64,000 nt of DNA from assembly GCA_947489685.1 (NCBI GenBank), contig CANLEM010000003.1, positions 434,001-498,000 on the forward strand, in the 5' to 3' direction. Under the pieces are notes generated by a model. The model did not search any database. It was not told where the DNA came from and saw nothing but the letters and a program-made list of their open reading frames with translations. Every line of letters starts with the position of its first letter. The first letter of the stretch is position 1. Shown here one piece after another: positions 51,128 to 60,027 of the stretch. This stretch comes from an uncultured Aquimarina sp. (lineage in GTDB: Bacteria; Bacteroidota; Bacteroidia; Flavobacteriales; Flavobacteriaceae). The position numbers and the translations under genes are program-made.

Positions 51128-51445
51128 TTAAGATACACTTTGTGGAGGTTGTAAAATGGTATCCTTAATATCCTTACCAATGGGATCTGTATATGAAAAG
51201 GTTTTCATCATATTTGGAGGAGTAATTACTGGATATGCAAGTAGATTTAAGTTTACGATATGAACATTACAACAATGACACAGGCAAAAAGGAGAACATA
51301 AATCAGTTTCAGAATGACCATGATCTAAATTTGAATCTTTCGAGATTTCAACTTTATCCTTATCAGAGGGTGAGTGGTTATCCTCGCATGGCACAAGGTT
51401 TAATGCAAGAAGATAGATTGATAAGATACATGCTATCATTTTCAT
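51128..51445 (-). CDS. DUF6660-like Cys/His-rich small protein
   Basis: 105 residues from the ATG at 51445 (MKMIACILSIYLLALNLVPC); an upstream ATG at 51502 would prefix 19 odd residues. After the signal segment the sequence has HSPSDKD and a metal-binding-looking cluster LCSPFCLCHCCNVH, in the pattern I associate with DUF6660 proteins of Bacteroidetes. Four or more cysteines with two histidines suggest copper, zinc or iron binding in the periplasm. It is placed just before the TonB receptor on the same strand and is likely its partner in metal handling. Confidence 0.72.
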   Translation of the reverse strand: MKMIACILSIYLLALNLVPCEDNHSPSDKDKVEISKDSNLDHGHSETDLCSPFCLCHCCNVHIVNLNLLAYPVITPPNMMKTFSYTDPIGKDIKDTILQPPQSVS

Positions 51446-51617
51446 AATACAAATATAACAATATGTATATGCAATCGCGTTGCAAAAGTTAAGTTTTCCC
51501 ATTCTATTTAATAAGAATAAAGTTATAAGGTTATTTTTTTGTTAAAGTGTTAATTTTTGATACTGATGATTAATCTGAAGTCGTTGCTACTATATATTAA
51601 CCATAATCTTTTATATC

Positions 51618-51788
51618 ATGTTACACAGTATTTTTAATGTAAATGGGGTTAAGCGTTTAACCAAAAATGAGCAAAAATCTATTTTCGGAAGTATTGCATC
51701 AATCCCTTGTCTTACTTGTCGTCGTCAAACCGATTGTTGTGATGCGGCGGCAGAATGCGTAAGAGGAGGTTGCCGAATTTGGGTGTAA
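51618..51788 (+). CDS. Six-cysteine peptide with double-glycine-like leader
   Basis: 56 residues encoded by a frame too short for routine calling. The first 25 residues (MLHSIFNVNGVKRLTKNEQK then SIFGS) look like the leader of Bacteroidetes bacteriocin-type peptides, with L-T/S-K-N/K-E-Q-K-S-I and a cleavage-like GS. The core of 31 residues has six cysteines spaced C-x2-C-x5-C-C-x5-C-x4-C (CLTC, DCCD, ECVRGGCRIWV), the number of a three-disulfide peptide. The ATG is the only sensible start, and a hairpin terminator follows 45 bases later. A C39-peptidase ABC transporter is not in this window. Export and role are inferred. Confidence 0.72.
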   Translation: MLHSIFNVNGVKRLTKNEQKSIFGSIASIPCLTCRRQTDCCDAAAECVRGGCRIWV

Positions 51789-51832
51789 ATCCAAAAACGC
51801 ATAACTTATAGTATGTATGCTAATCTTAAAAC

Positions 51833-51865
51833 CCCTATCAATGCGTAAACTTAACATTGATAGGG
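51833..51865 (+). terminator. Terminator after the six-cysteine peptide gene
   Basis: Inverted repeat CCCTATCAATG / CATTGATAGGG with an 11-base loop, followed by ATTTATTTG. It also lies just downstream of the stop of the converging YCII-like gene and may serve both. Confidence 0.72.
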
Positions 51866-51898
51866 ATTTATTTGTTATTGTATATTCTAATATATGGT

Positions 51899-52255
51899 TT
51901 AGTTTATACCTTCAACTACTTTTACTGGTCGAACTTCGACACGCCAAATTCCTTCTTCGAACCTGGGATCTTGTTTAGCAATTGCTATGGCCTCATCCAA
52001 ATCTTTGGCAAGTAAGTGATAGTAACCAGAAATAATCTCTTTGGTTTCGTTATACGGGCCGTCGATGATTTTTCCGTTTTTATAGGATAGTATTTTCCCA
52101 TCCATCTCTAGAGGTTGGGCAGATTTCATTTGTCCTTTCTCCATTAAACCTTTGATGTATCCTCCAACTTTTTCGATATGTTGTTGCAATTGTTCTGGAG
52201 AGAGGTTCGCTTTTGGTTCCTCTTCGCTTCTAATAAATAACATAAATTCTTTCAT
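51899..52255 (-). CDS. YCII-related (DGPF) domain protein
   Basis: 118 residues, cytosolic. The YCII/DGPF signature is present as IDGPYNETKEIISGYY (normally DGPFAETKE), with the N-terminal MKEFMLFIRSEE strand and the C-terminal RPVKVV strand. Such ferredoxin-like small proteins are typical gene neighbours of ECF42 sigma factors, as here: the sigma gene lies 41 bases upstream on the same strand. Their biochemical role is unknown; they are thought to be targets of the sigma factor. Confidence 0.92.
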   Translation of the reverse strand: MKEFMLFIRSEEEPKANLSPEQLQQHIEKVGGYIKGLMEKGQMKSAQPLEMDGKILSYKNGKIIDGPYNETKEIISGYYHLLAKDLDEAIAIAKQDPRFEEGIWRVEVRPVKVVEGIN

Positions 52256-52296
52256 TGATATGTATTTTTAATTTTATACCCTTATAACAATCGAGA

Positions 52297-53559
52297 TTAG
52301 TGGATAGGGACCAATTTTTTTAATTTTTTTTCAAGTTGATGGATATCTCGGTTATTACTACAGTGCTTTATAGCTTTTAGTAAGTGTTCTCTAGCATCAT
52401 TATTGTTCTTTTCTTGAATATATAATTCTGATAATGTAGCATGATAGAGATAATGGTTTTCAATATCAGAATTATGATTTAGATTGATTAATTCGGTAAT
52501 TGCTTTTGTATTTCCTTCTACTTTTGCTAGAGGAATGCATCTATTCAGTCTAATTAGAGGCGTATCTTGTAGTGTTAATAAATGATCATATAAATGTAAG
52601 ATGGCTTTCCAATTGGTTTTTTTGAAACTAGGAGATACGCAGTAATATCCAGATATGGTGGCTAATATTTGGTATTCTGAAACTGAATCTTCTTTAGTGG
52701 TTTGATTTAAGTATCTAATTCCTGTATTCATTAAAGAAAGATTCCATAATTTCCTATCCTGTTTATGCATTTCCACCAAAATGCCATTCTTAATTCTGGC
52801 TTCAAAACGTGCGGCATTAAGATACATCAAAGCGAGTAGGGCATGAACTTTTGATTTTTGCTTAATAGCAGGGTTATGTGCTAATAACTCAACCAATCTA
52901 ATTGCTTCTAGGCAAAGATCTTTACGTATGATTTTATTTTGTTGAGATGGGCTATACCCTTCATTAAAGAGTAAATAAATAGTCTTTAAAACAATATCCA
53001 AAGAATTACCAATATCTTTTGGGATACTAAATGTGATCTTAGCATCTTTCAATTGTTTTCGACCTCTAACAAGGCGTTTGTTGATAGTTTCTGTAGTTGT
53101 AAAGAATGCATTAGCGATTTCTGTAATGCTAAATCCGCATAGGATTTTTAATATCAATGTGACCTGAGAATTCTCAGAAATTGATGGATGACAACAAACA
53201 AACATCATTTTAAGCTGTTCATCATCAATTACATCATCAGATGTTGTAAACTCCTTTAATTCATTATCTGCCTGTTCTGGATTGATTGGCCATTTAGAAA
53301 TTTGATGTTTTTTTCGTTTTAAAATATTTAATGTATGGTTTTTTGCAGTAGTGTATAACCATGCTTGGGGATTTTTCGGGATTCCATTTTGCTGCCAATG
53401 ATCTACAGCTTTTAATAAGGTTTCTTGTACTATATCTTCGGCGGTTTCTACATGATGGGTTCCAAGATACCGGGTTACAACAGATACTAATTTTCCGTAC
53501 TCATTTCTGAAGAAATGTTCGGTTAATACATTAGCATTATTGTCTTCCTGATTTTTCAT
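52297..53559 (-). CDS. ECF42-like sigma factor with C-terminal TPR-like extension
   Basis: 420 residues, far longer than a normal ECF sigma factor. Sigma region 2 (about 12-80: EYGKLVSVVTRYLG, AEDIVQETLLKAVDHW, NPQAWLYTTAKNHTLNILK) and region 4 (about 120-175: LILKILCGFSITEIANAFFTTTETINKRLVRGRKQLKDA) are clear. After residue 180 come helical repeats with the LLFNEGYSPS motif of DUF6596 and a C-terminal TPR-like tail (ATLSELYIQEKNNNDAREHLLKAI). This is the COG4941/ECF42 layout, in which the extension is needed for activity and no anti-sigma factor is used. The adjoining YCII gene is the expected target. Confidence 0.93.
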   Translation of the reverse strand: MKNQEDNNANVLTEHFFRNEYGKLVSVVTRYLGTHHVETAEDIVQETLLKAVDHWQQNGIPKNPQAWLYTTAKNHTLNILKRKKHQISKWPINPEQADNELKEFTTSDDVIDDEQLKMMFVCCHPSISENSQVTLILKILCGFSITEIANAFFTTTETINKRLVRGRKQLKDAKITFSIPKDIGNSLDIVLKTIYLLFNEGYSPSQQNKIIRKDLCLEAIRLVELLAHNPAIKQKSKVHALLALMYLNAARFEARIKNGILVEMHKQDRKLWNLSLMNTGIRYLNQTTKEDSVSEYQILATISGYYCVSPSFKKTNWKAILHLYDHLLTLQDTPLIRLNRCIPLAKVEGNTKAITELINLNHNSDIENHYLYHATLSELYIQEKNNNDAREHLLKAIKHCSNNRDIHQLEKKLKKLVPIH

Positions 53560-53590
53560 GGTTTTACAAATTTCATTTAATTCTTAAAGA

Positions 53591-54262
53591 TTACCACGGA
53601 AGATGAGTTTGTGTCTCAACATCCCAAAATGCTCCATTATTAAAATCACTATTTATAAAATCGAATATTCCGGTTGCAGATTCTTCGGGAGACAAGCGAC
53701 CAGAAGTGTCATCACCAGAAATCATTGTGCGCACCCAACCAGGATGTATCACGGCTACCTTTGGTTGCCCCTTCAGTTTATTACTCAATATTTTTGAGTA
53801 CATATTCAAAGCTGCTTTAGACATACGATAGGCGACAGAACATGATGAAGAGCACATTTCGATTGAACCCATTTTGGAAGAAATAGTAATAATTTTTCCT
53901 TGTTGCACGATATTCGAGATCATTTTTTCAATAAAAAAAATGGTCCCTGTCGTATTAACCTCAAAAGTCTTTAGGTAGGTGTCATATTCGGGCTCCCTAT
54001 AGTTAAGATCTGGACCTATACCCGCATTATTAATAAAAATATCGATAGTAACTCCTAAAGCTCTTATTTTTTCGAGAGCATTTGTAATGCTATCTGTTTT
54101 TGAAAGATCTAATGCTATAGGTGTAAATGATGAATTAGTGATTTTAGTTATTTTTCCGGTTCTGCTGGTGCCAATAACATGATAATCATGGGCGAGAAAA
54201 TACTTTGATAAGGCAAGTCCAATGCCTTTACTGGCTCCGGTAATCAGTACTTTGTTTTGCAT
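53591..54262 (-). CDS. Short-chain dehydrogenase/reductase
   Basis: 223 residues. The cofactor motif is TGASKGIGLAL, then NNAGIG, the catalytic serine in TISSKMGS, Y-x-x-x-K in AYRMSKAAL and the HPGWVRT segment, so the enzyme looks active. It resembles the C-factor/CsgA-like group of small SDRs (sigma-54-like csgA homologues, ISSKMGSI). The substrate is unknown. The gene lies 31 bases upstream of the ECF42-like gene? In fact it precedes that gene's minus-strand stop region only by order: its stop (53591) follows the sigma gene start (53559) with 31 bases between, so the two can be co-transcribed. Confidence 0.88.
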   Translation of the reverse strand: MQNKVLITGASKGIGLALSKYFLAHDYHVIGTSRTGKITKITNSSFTPIALDLSKTDSITNALEKIRALGVTIDIFINNAGIGPDLNYREPEYDTYLKTFEVNTTGTIFFIEKMISNIVQQGKIITISSKMGSIEMCSSSCSVAYRMSKAALNMYSKILSNKLKGQPKVAVIHPGWVRTMISGDDTSGRLSPEESATGIFDFINSDFNNGAFWDVETQTHLPW

Positions 54263-54533
54263 AAAGATTAGCTTCAGATTTAATTACCAAATTAGGGATA
54301 TTTTAGAGGAAATACGAATTTTAATTAGCGTATAGAAAATCCTTTATAACATTTCATTTTTTACTCCTATTAAAACCACATTATTACGAGTAATTGTGAG
54401 GCAAATTTACACAGGTGTGTAAAATATACACACATTTGAGATTAGCAAAAATTTCTTAAAAGGCTGTTATACAGCAAATGTTTCATAATGGTATCAATAT
54501 TGTTTGTTCTGAGAAGGAATTAAGAAAACATAT

Positions 54534-55979
54534 ATGAACGGATCAAAATCTATTACTCCAGAGATAACATCAAATACTGGGAATGAATATTACAATCGTA
54601 TTGAAAAATTTATTGCAAATGCATCATCATCATTTATCTTAATAGGAACATTTGCATTACTCTTTGGAGCAACCTCATTATTTTATTTCTTGCAGCCTTA
54701 TTTTGAAGAGATTCATTTAGAAAGAATGAATACAACTTGGGGGATTACTTTAATGGTTAGTGGTATCACATTACTACTCATTAAGGTTAGTTTTTTGATT
54801 TACATACTATTTCTATATGTAAAATATAAGGTTATACACCCTGTTTCTGATGAGCAACTACCGCTATGCACAGTAATCGTTCCAGCTTATAACGAAGGAG
54901 AATTAGTGTATAAGACCTTAATTAGTCTTGTCGAAAGTGATTATCCCAAAGAGAAATTACAAATCATCTCAATAGACGACGGAAGTCAGGATAATACCTG
55001 GCAATGGATGAAAAGAGCTAAGAATGAATTGGGTGATCGCGTTTCGATTTATCAACAACCCGAAAACAAAGGGAAAAGACATGCGCTATATCGTGGATTT
55101 AAACTAGGAACGGGAGAAGTGTTTATTACTGTGGATAGTGATTCTATAGTAAAAAAAGATACCTTACGTATCATGACCACCCCTTTTGTTGTTAATAAGG
55201 ACTGTGGTGCTGTAGCAGGAAATGTTCGCGTGTTGAATAGGGATAAAGCATTGATCCCTCGTATGTTAAATGTAAGTTTCGCGTTTAGTTTCGAGTTTAT
55301 ACGTTCTGCACAAAGTGCATTAGGTTCTGTGTTATGTACACCTGGAGCATTATCTGCATATCGCAGAGAGGCAGTTTTTACTTGCCTTGAAGAGTGGATA
55401 ACTCAAACATTTATGGGGCAAGTCTCAAAAATAGGAGAGGACCGCGCGATGACTAATATGATATTAAAGCAAGGCTATAAAGTATTGTTTCAGCGTAAAG
55501 CATATGTATATACAAATACCCCTGAGCGCTACAAGAATTTGTATAAAATGTTTATCCGTTGGGAAAGAAGTAACATTCGAGAGAATATCGCGATGAGTAG
55601 ATTTGCTTTCGGAAATTTTAGAGAAGGATCCAAAAGTGGTGCTAGAATACTATTACTAAATCAGTGGTTAAAAATGACAATGGCATATCCTGCAATGTTA
55701 CTAATGTTATTTTTTATAACCACATATCCAATATTATTTTTTAGCTCTACATTATTAAGTATACTGGTTTTTTCGAGCATACAAGCAATATTTTACGCAA
55801 AAAAACATAATGTATCTGAAGCACTTTGGGCGTATCCCTACAGTATATTTTATGCTTTTACATTATTCTGGATTACTCCATACGCCATTGCAACTGCAGG
55901 TAGAAGCGGTTGGTTAACACGTGATTTAACAAAGAAAGAATTAAAGGAACAGCAAGTGGTAGCGGCGATAACACCTTAA
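54534..55979 (+). CDS. Membrane glycosyltransferase, family 2 (hyaluronan/chitin synthase-like)
   Basis: 481 residues. Two N-terminal membrane helices (about 33-55 and 72-100) precede the GT2 domain: PLCTVIVPAYNEGELVYKTL, SIDDGSQDNTW, the VDSDS metal motif, the acceptor GEDRAMTN and the IRWERS (QxxRW-like) motif. At least two more helices occur in the C-terminal third (MAYPAMLLMLFFITTYPILFFSSTLLS and the helix after it). The architecture is that of processive synthases such as NodC, HasA or PgaC, though the product cannot be named. It is a single gene with its own terminator. Confidence 0.9.
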   Translation: MNGSKSITPEITSNTGNEYYNRIEKFIANASSSFILIGTFALLFGATSLFYFLQPYFEEIHLERMNTTWGITLMVSGITLLLIKVSFLIYILFLYVKYKVIHPVSDEQLPLCTVIVPAYNEGELVYKTLISLVESDYPKEKLQIISIDDGSQDNTWQWMKRAKNELGDRVSIYQQPENKGKRHALYRGFKLGTGEVFITVDSDSIVKKDTLRIMTTPFVVNKDCGAVAGNVRVLNRDKALIPRMLNVSFAFSFEFIRSAQSALGSVLCTPGALSAYRREAVFTCLEEWITQTFMGQVSKIGEDRAMTNMILKQGYKVLFQRKAYVYTNTPERYKNLYKMFIRWERSNIRENIAMSRFAFGNFREGSKSGARILLLNQWLKMTMAYPAMLLMLFFITTYPILFFSSTLLSILVFSSIQAIFYAKKHNVSEALWAYPYSIFYAFTLFWITPYAIATAGRSGWLTRDLTKKELKEQQVVAAITP

Positions 55980-56038
55980 GAAAGGGGGCTACTGATTTTA
56001 ATTAACGTGTTTTTGATTCTTCATGTGTAGAACTTATC

Positions 56039-56073
56039 AAAAAAGAGCATAGATTACCTCTATGCTCTTTTTT
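56039..56073 (+). terminator. Terminator after the GT2 gene
   Basis: Inverted repeat AAAAAAGAGCATAGA / CTATGCTCTTTTT-like arms (stem 56039-56053 with 56059-56073), T-rich on the right. It lies 60 bases past the stop. Confidence 0.88.
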
Positions 56074-56153
56074 GATATTATTACTTCATAGGCAATCTAT
56101 TTTAGGCGTTTAGAGTTTTTTTTATATTTTCGTTAACATAAAATCCCCAAATT

Positions 56154-57128
56154 ATGAGAGAAGAAATTATAAAGGATCTTAAACATTTTGAATATGTTAC
56201 TTCTGATAAGTATGAGGTTGTAGAAGAACTATTAAAAAAAGGATATGAAGAAAAAGAAATTATTGATGCCTTTGATTCGTACCCCTTTAAAACGTCATGG
56301 AACGGTAATGCGTTGGTAGGTATTCTTATGATTGTATTGGCAATATTTATCGGTGTTAGCATCAAATCCACGCTTGGTAGTTTTGACTATGAACTTGATT
56401 CTAGCGGAGATTTTTTTAGACTTAATGAATGGGTTCTAAAACCATTGTTACTAGTATCACTTCTTATTATCGGAATCAATATATTGATTAATAGAGGGTT
56501 GTTCAATAAAAACCTTAAAAAGACTATGATCATTTTGTTTATTCTTTTTATGGCTAGTTCTATAGGGTCTAATTCTCCTTTGTCTCTTTTGTTTGGAGCT
56601 ATTGGTATAGCACTTATGATTGCGCTTAAAAAGAAACAAATAGCGGCCTTGTCACCAGCACAATTAATATTAAATAGTATTGATGTGAGAACACCGAGTA
56701 AGAAAGAAGTACTTGCATTCTTAAACATGAAAAATTGGCATGGATCAACCCTTTTTGTGTTTTTACTTTTATCGTTTGTGTTATTTATTAATTCGCCTAT
56801 AGATGTTTCGAAAGAAATGACCGATGGAGGAGGGCTTATGTCATTATCCAGAGTATTTGAACCAACTACGCTGGAGGTAATATTATTGATAACCGTTAAA
56901 GTTCTATTTTTAGGAAGTTTAGTAACCGCGATCTTAGTTAGTATACATCTAAAGAAATTTCGATATGTTCTTATGGGAACTATACTATTTGCAGTGATTC
57001 ATATCATCTTAAGTGTTATGCATAGAAATTTCCAAACATCAATAATCCCTTCTTTACTGTTATGTGTATCGGGATTGTATGCTTTATTCTCGCATAAATT
57101 ATTACCACGTAAATCTAAAGCCAAATAG
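56154..57128 (+). CDS. Multi-pass membrane protein of unknown function
   Basis: 324 residues. A charged N-terminal helix pair (about 1-45, REEIIKDLKHFEY... YEEKEIIDAFDSYPF) resembles short helix-bundle or UBA-like segments, followed by seven or eight membrane helices (about 50-70, 93-112, 120-140, 143-158, 195-215, 237-260, 270-290, 297-312). Between helices there is a soluble loop with TPSKKEVLAFLNMKNW. No catalytic or transport motif is recognised. It converges on the GH113-like gene with 49 bases between the stops. Confidence 0.75.
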   Translation: MREEIIKDLKHFEYVTSDKYEVVEELLKKGYEEKEIIDAFDSYPFKTSWNGNALVGILMIVLAIFIGVSIKSTLGSFDYELDSSGDFFRLNEWVLKPLLLVSLLIIGINILINRGLFNKNLKKTMIILFILFMASSIGSNSPLSLLFGAIGIALMIALKKKQIAALSPAQLILNSIDVRTPSKKEVLAFLNMKNWHGSTLFVFLLLSFVLFINSPIDVSKEMTDGGGLMSLSRVFEPTTLEVILLITVKVLFLGSLVTAILVSIHLKKFRYVLMGTILFAVIHIILSVMHRNFQTSIIPSLLLCVSGLYALFSHKLLPRKSKAK

Positions 57129-57177
57129 TGTTGGTGGTGAGTGACTTATTGGTTTTTTATACCTATAGACTTTCGAG

Positions 57178-58539
57178 TTAGTCAATCCCAAACCCCTTAG
57201 CAATAGTATTTTGAGCTGGTTTAAACCGAGGAGAGAAATTTAAACTATTTTCTGCACCATTCGGGGTAGATCGGGTATTCCATTCCCAGACATAGATACC
57301 AGCAAACCATTCTTGATGCCAGAGTTTATCAAATAACGCCTGATAGGCAAGGTGTTGGGTACGGTTCGATTTTTTACGGTAAAGTATACTAAAAAACGAA
57401 CCCCATTCCCAAGGTTTTATAGTAGCAGAAGCTTCACTTTTATACCCTACTTCGGTAAAGAGTATAGGTTTATTATATGTATTTGATAAGGTTTGGAGTT
57501 TTGTAATATGAGAATCCCAACCACTTTTAATGGCCTCAAGATCCGGATTTGCTTTTTGAGTAATAGGGAAATAAGCTTGTAATCCGATATAATCCAGTTC
57601 ATTCCAGAAATCAATAAGCTCGTATTCTCCATCCCAATTAGCAGCATACGTAAGTTTACCATTATATATGGTCTTAATTTCTTGTACCAACGATCGCCAT
57701 TGATCAGGTTGTTGTTGTAACGAAGAGCGCAACTCGGTACCTATACATAAAAGCTCTACATGAGTAGCTTCAGCCATATGGGCATAATGTAACATATTTT
57801 TACGGTAGGTATCAAACCAGCTGTCCCAATCTTTGTTAGATTGATATTTGATATTAGAGCGCCAACCTTCGCGAATCCAGAGATGGGGTTTGAGTTGCAC
57901 ATGCATACCTTTAGCATGTAATTGGGTAATTGTTTTGATAAATAAAGAATCTCTTTGTGACCATTGTGCAATAGTTTCAGGGGTACTCATCTTAGTAGTA
58001 TTTTCATTTTTCTGATACAAAAAAGGAATCACTGCTACCCATTCGATATTATTTTGCACTAAGATTTCTATCTCCTTTTCATTATCATCACTCCATCCAA
58101 AAACACTCATCCCACGATGTTTACCGTCTGCCAGATATCGATCGATAACCTTTCCGGTGGTATTTTCAATACTATGATCCCATTGATAATCAAAATCTTC
58201 ATTACCATTAGTATATATGATAGTTTTAAACACTGCAAGCACTATAAATGCTGGTATTAACACTCTAAGAGAGGCTTGTATCCCCATGGTTTTGAAGCCT
58301 TGTTTGCGGTATACTCTTATAAAATATCGAAAAAGTAAAAATAGAAGATAAACAAGAATGTATAGTACATGTAAAGTAATCCAAAAATCCCTTTGGGAGA
58401 GGAGCTCTGCTATGGTTTCCAGAGATTGGTCGAATGTAGTTCTATGCCATACTAATCCAAAGATCAATCCCAGAATAAGTATCCAAGTAAAGATATATAC
58501 TTTAATGCTAGTAATGAGTTCTTTTGTACGGCCACGCAT
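57178..58539 (-). CDS. Membrane-anchored GH113-like glycoside hydrolase
   Basis: 453 residues. Three N-terminal membrane helices (about 12-30, 52-72, 88-108) hold the protein in the membrane. The catalytic TIM barrel starts near 140 (RGMSVFGWSDDN). Family-like motifs are QLKPHLWIREGW, the acid/base glutamate in IGTELRSS, the WDGEYELIDFWNELDYIGLQAYFP strand and the nucleophile in PILFTEVGY, closing with FAGIYVWEWN. These match GH113 beta-mannanases, with both catalytic glutamates present. Activity would be outside the cytoplasm. A single-gene unit; converges on the membrane protein gene at 56154. Confidence 0.85.
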   Translation of the reverse strand: MRGRTKELITSIKVYIFTWILILGLIFGLVWHRTTFDQSLETIAELLSQRDFWITLHVLYILVYLLFLLFRYFIRVYRKQGFKTMGIQASLRVLIPAFIVLAVFKTIIYTNGNEDFDYQWDHSIENTTGKVIDRYLADGKHRGMSVFGWSDDNEKEIEILVQNNIEWVAVIPFLYQKNENTTKMSTPETIAQWSQRDSLFIKTITQLHAKGMHVQLKPHLWIREGWRSNIKYQSNKDWDSWFDTYRKNMLHYAHMAEATHVELLCIGTELRSSLQQQPDQWRSLVQEIKTIYNGKLTYAANWDGEYELIDFWNELDYIGLQAYFPITQKANPDLEAIKSGWDSHITKLQTLSNTYNKPILFTEVGYKSEASATIKPWEWGSFFSILYRKKSNRTQHLAYQALFDKLWHQEWFAGIYVWEWNTRSTPNGAENSLNFSPRFKPAQNTIAKGFGID

Positions 58540-58717
58540 GCTTGAGTTTATGTATTAGAAGAGTAATAGATAGAAATGTTACACATTTGTCATTGATGAA
58601 AATTTAAAGAGTGAAATTTATCGAATCTTTAAGTTACCAGTATGGTATAAAATTACCTTTCATTTCCATGAAATAAAACCTTATCTTTAAGAAATACAAC
58701 CACTTAAAATAAGTATT

Positions 58718-58936
58718 ATGGCCAACGAGATGAAAAAAGAGTATAGTAACGGAGAGATTGTAATTGTATGGCAACCGGGTAAATGTATTCATTCAGGAAT
58801 TTGTGTAAAGACATTACCTCAAGTTTATGATCCGAAAAGTAAACCCTGGATCACTCCAGAAAATGCCACTACAGAAGCGCTTATACAGCAAATAAAACAA
58901 TGTCCTTCTCAGGCATTAAGTTATTATAAGAATTAG
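58718..58936 (+). CDS. Small (4Fe-4S)-like mono-cluster protein YjdI family
   Basis: 72 residues. The family consensus C-x5-C...C is seen as GKCIHSGICVKTLP and the late cysteine in KQCPSQAL. YjdI/Fer4_19 proteins are divergent ferredoxin-like proteins of unknown role that often occur near small GNAT or LuxR-type genes. Starts at the ATG at 58718. It is followed by a 59-residue protein on the same strand 30 bases later. Confidence 0.9.
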   Translation: MANEMKKEYSNGEIVIVWQPGKCIHSGICVKTLPQVYDPKSKPWITPENATTEALIQQIKQCPSQALSYYKN

Positions 58937-58966
58937 AAATGTATATAGATTTTAAAAGGATTGCGT

Positions 58967-59146
58967 ATGGAATTCATGGAGATTAAAGACAATAAGGGGA
59001 ATATGCATTATGTAAACCCTAGTCATATATCAGCGATTAGTGAGGTAAATGGTCAATGTAAAATTAATTTGATGGGGCAGGATTATATGTTTACCCAAGA
59101 AACAATGGAAGAAGTAAAACTTCATCTTACGTCATTTAAACACTAA
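58967..59146 (+). CDS. Small hypothetical protein
   Basis: 59 residues from the ATG at 58967; a TTG two codons earlier gives no benefit. The sequence MEFMEIKDNKGNMHYVNPSHISAISEVNG and KINLMGQDYMFTQETMEEVKLHL looks like a small beta-beta-alpha unit, similar in pattern to short flagellar-like or transcription-linked beta proteins, but I cannot name a family. It follows the YjdI gene closely and probably shares its transcript. Confidence 0.6.
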   Translation: MEFMEIKDNKGNMHYVNPSHISAISEVNGQCKINLMGQDYMFTQETMEEVKLHLTSFKH

Positions 59147-59185
59147 TATAAATAACGTTTAGATCTCGAGATTACTGTAACAAAA

Positions 59186-59210
59186 AAGAGAGGCTTTAAT
59201 TACCTCTCTT
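59186..59210 (-). terminator. Terminator of the DUF4494 gene
   Basis: Inverted repeat AAGAGAGG / CCTCTCTT with a 9-base loop. On the minus strand it is followed by TTTTTTG; it starts 28 bases beyond the stop at 59238. Confidence 0.82.
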
Positions 59211-59237
59211 ATCTTATATTGTTATATGTGAAAAGAA

Positions 59238-59882
59238 TTATTCTTCTTCGTTATATGTATCCATAACCATTGCGTCACTTGAGTTTTCAATATCTGCAAT
59301 TGTATTTTCATCATTAATAGTTGCTTCATTAAATGTCTCATCTGATTCGAGAACATTATTTTCTAATTTTTCTGTTTCTTCATTTATATCTACGGGAACA
59401 GATTCTTTTAGCGTATTGAATTTTTCTAGTTTTGCTAGTTCACCTTCTTCACCAGAGAAATAAGGAAACACATCCATAATAGGGGATTCTGCAATAGCAG
59501 GAATGGTATAATCACCCATTGTATTTTTCATGGCATCATTGGTATTATCAAAAGCTTCTTTTACATCATTTGCTTGTATCAATAGATACATATTGGACTT
59601 TCGCTCTTTACCACTTTCTTCATCATAAGCGATCAAAGATACTTTTGACTTAAACCATCTATCCGAATTCTCGAAGGGATGAATTTCGGCAAAATTGGCA
59701 ACCTTTATATTGGTAATTTTAAACTCATCACTAATATAAGCAGACATTTCTTCATTAATTCTGGATTCTGCTTCGGTATAAGAAATGGCATCAACCAAAT
59801 AAGGTTCTGTTGTCATTTTTTGAGCTCCGGATTCATCAATTTTTCTATACTTTATTTTGCACTCGTACCAAGTTGCACTCAT
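59238..59882 (-). CDS. DUF4494 domain protein
   Basis: 214 residues, cytosolic. The DUF4494 pattern is present: WYECKIKYRKIDESG, EPYLVDAISYTEAESRINEEM, RWFKSKVSLIAYDEESGKERKSNMYLLIQAND and NTMGDYTIPAIAESPIMDVF. The C-terminal 60 residues are acidic and disordered (EETEKLENNVLESDE...). This family is confined mostly to Bacteroidetes and has no known function. It lies downstream of the cyclase gene? It is upstream in transcription order only of its terminator; its start is 145 bases past the cyclase stop region, so it is probably its own unit. Confidence 0.88.
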   Translation of the reverse strand: MSATWYECKIKYRKIDESGAQKMTTEPYLVDAISYTEAESRINEEMSAYISDEFKITNIKVANFAEIHPFENSDRWFKSKVSLIAYDEESGKERKSNMYLLIQANDVKEAFDNTNDAMKNTMGDYTIPAIAESPIMDVFPYFSGEEGELAKLEKFNTLKESVPVDINEETEKLENNVLESDETFNEATINDENTIADIENSSDAMVMDTYNEEE

Positions 59883-59979
59883 ATCTTTTTTTGTTTTTAT
59901 AGGCCGCCAAATATAACCGTTACATTAGGTTTATATTGCACATAAACGAAATAGATATTCACAATTTGTAATGTAATTT

Positions 59980-60003
59980 ATTACTGATTTAGATATCAGT
60001 AAT
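59980..60003. repeat. Hairpin downstream of the cyclase gene
   Basis: ATTACTGAT / ATCAGTAAT with a 6-base loop, 24 bases beyond the cyclase stop at 60028 on the minus strand. No T-tract; a weak terminator or an operator. Confidence 0.45.
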
Positions 60004-60027
60004 TTACTTTGATATAAAAAGAAAAGA

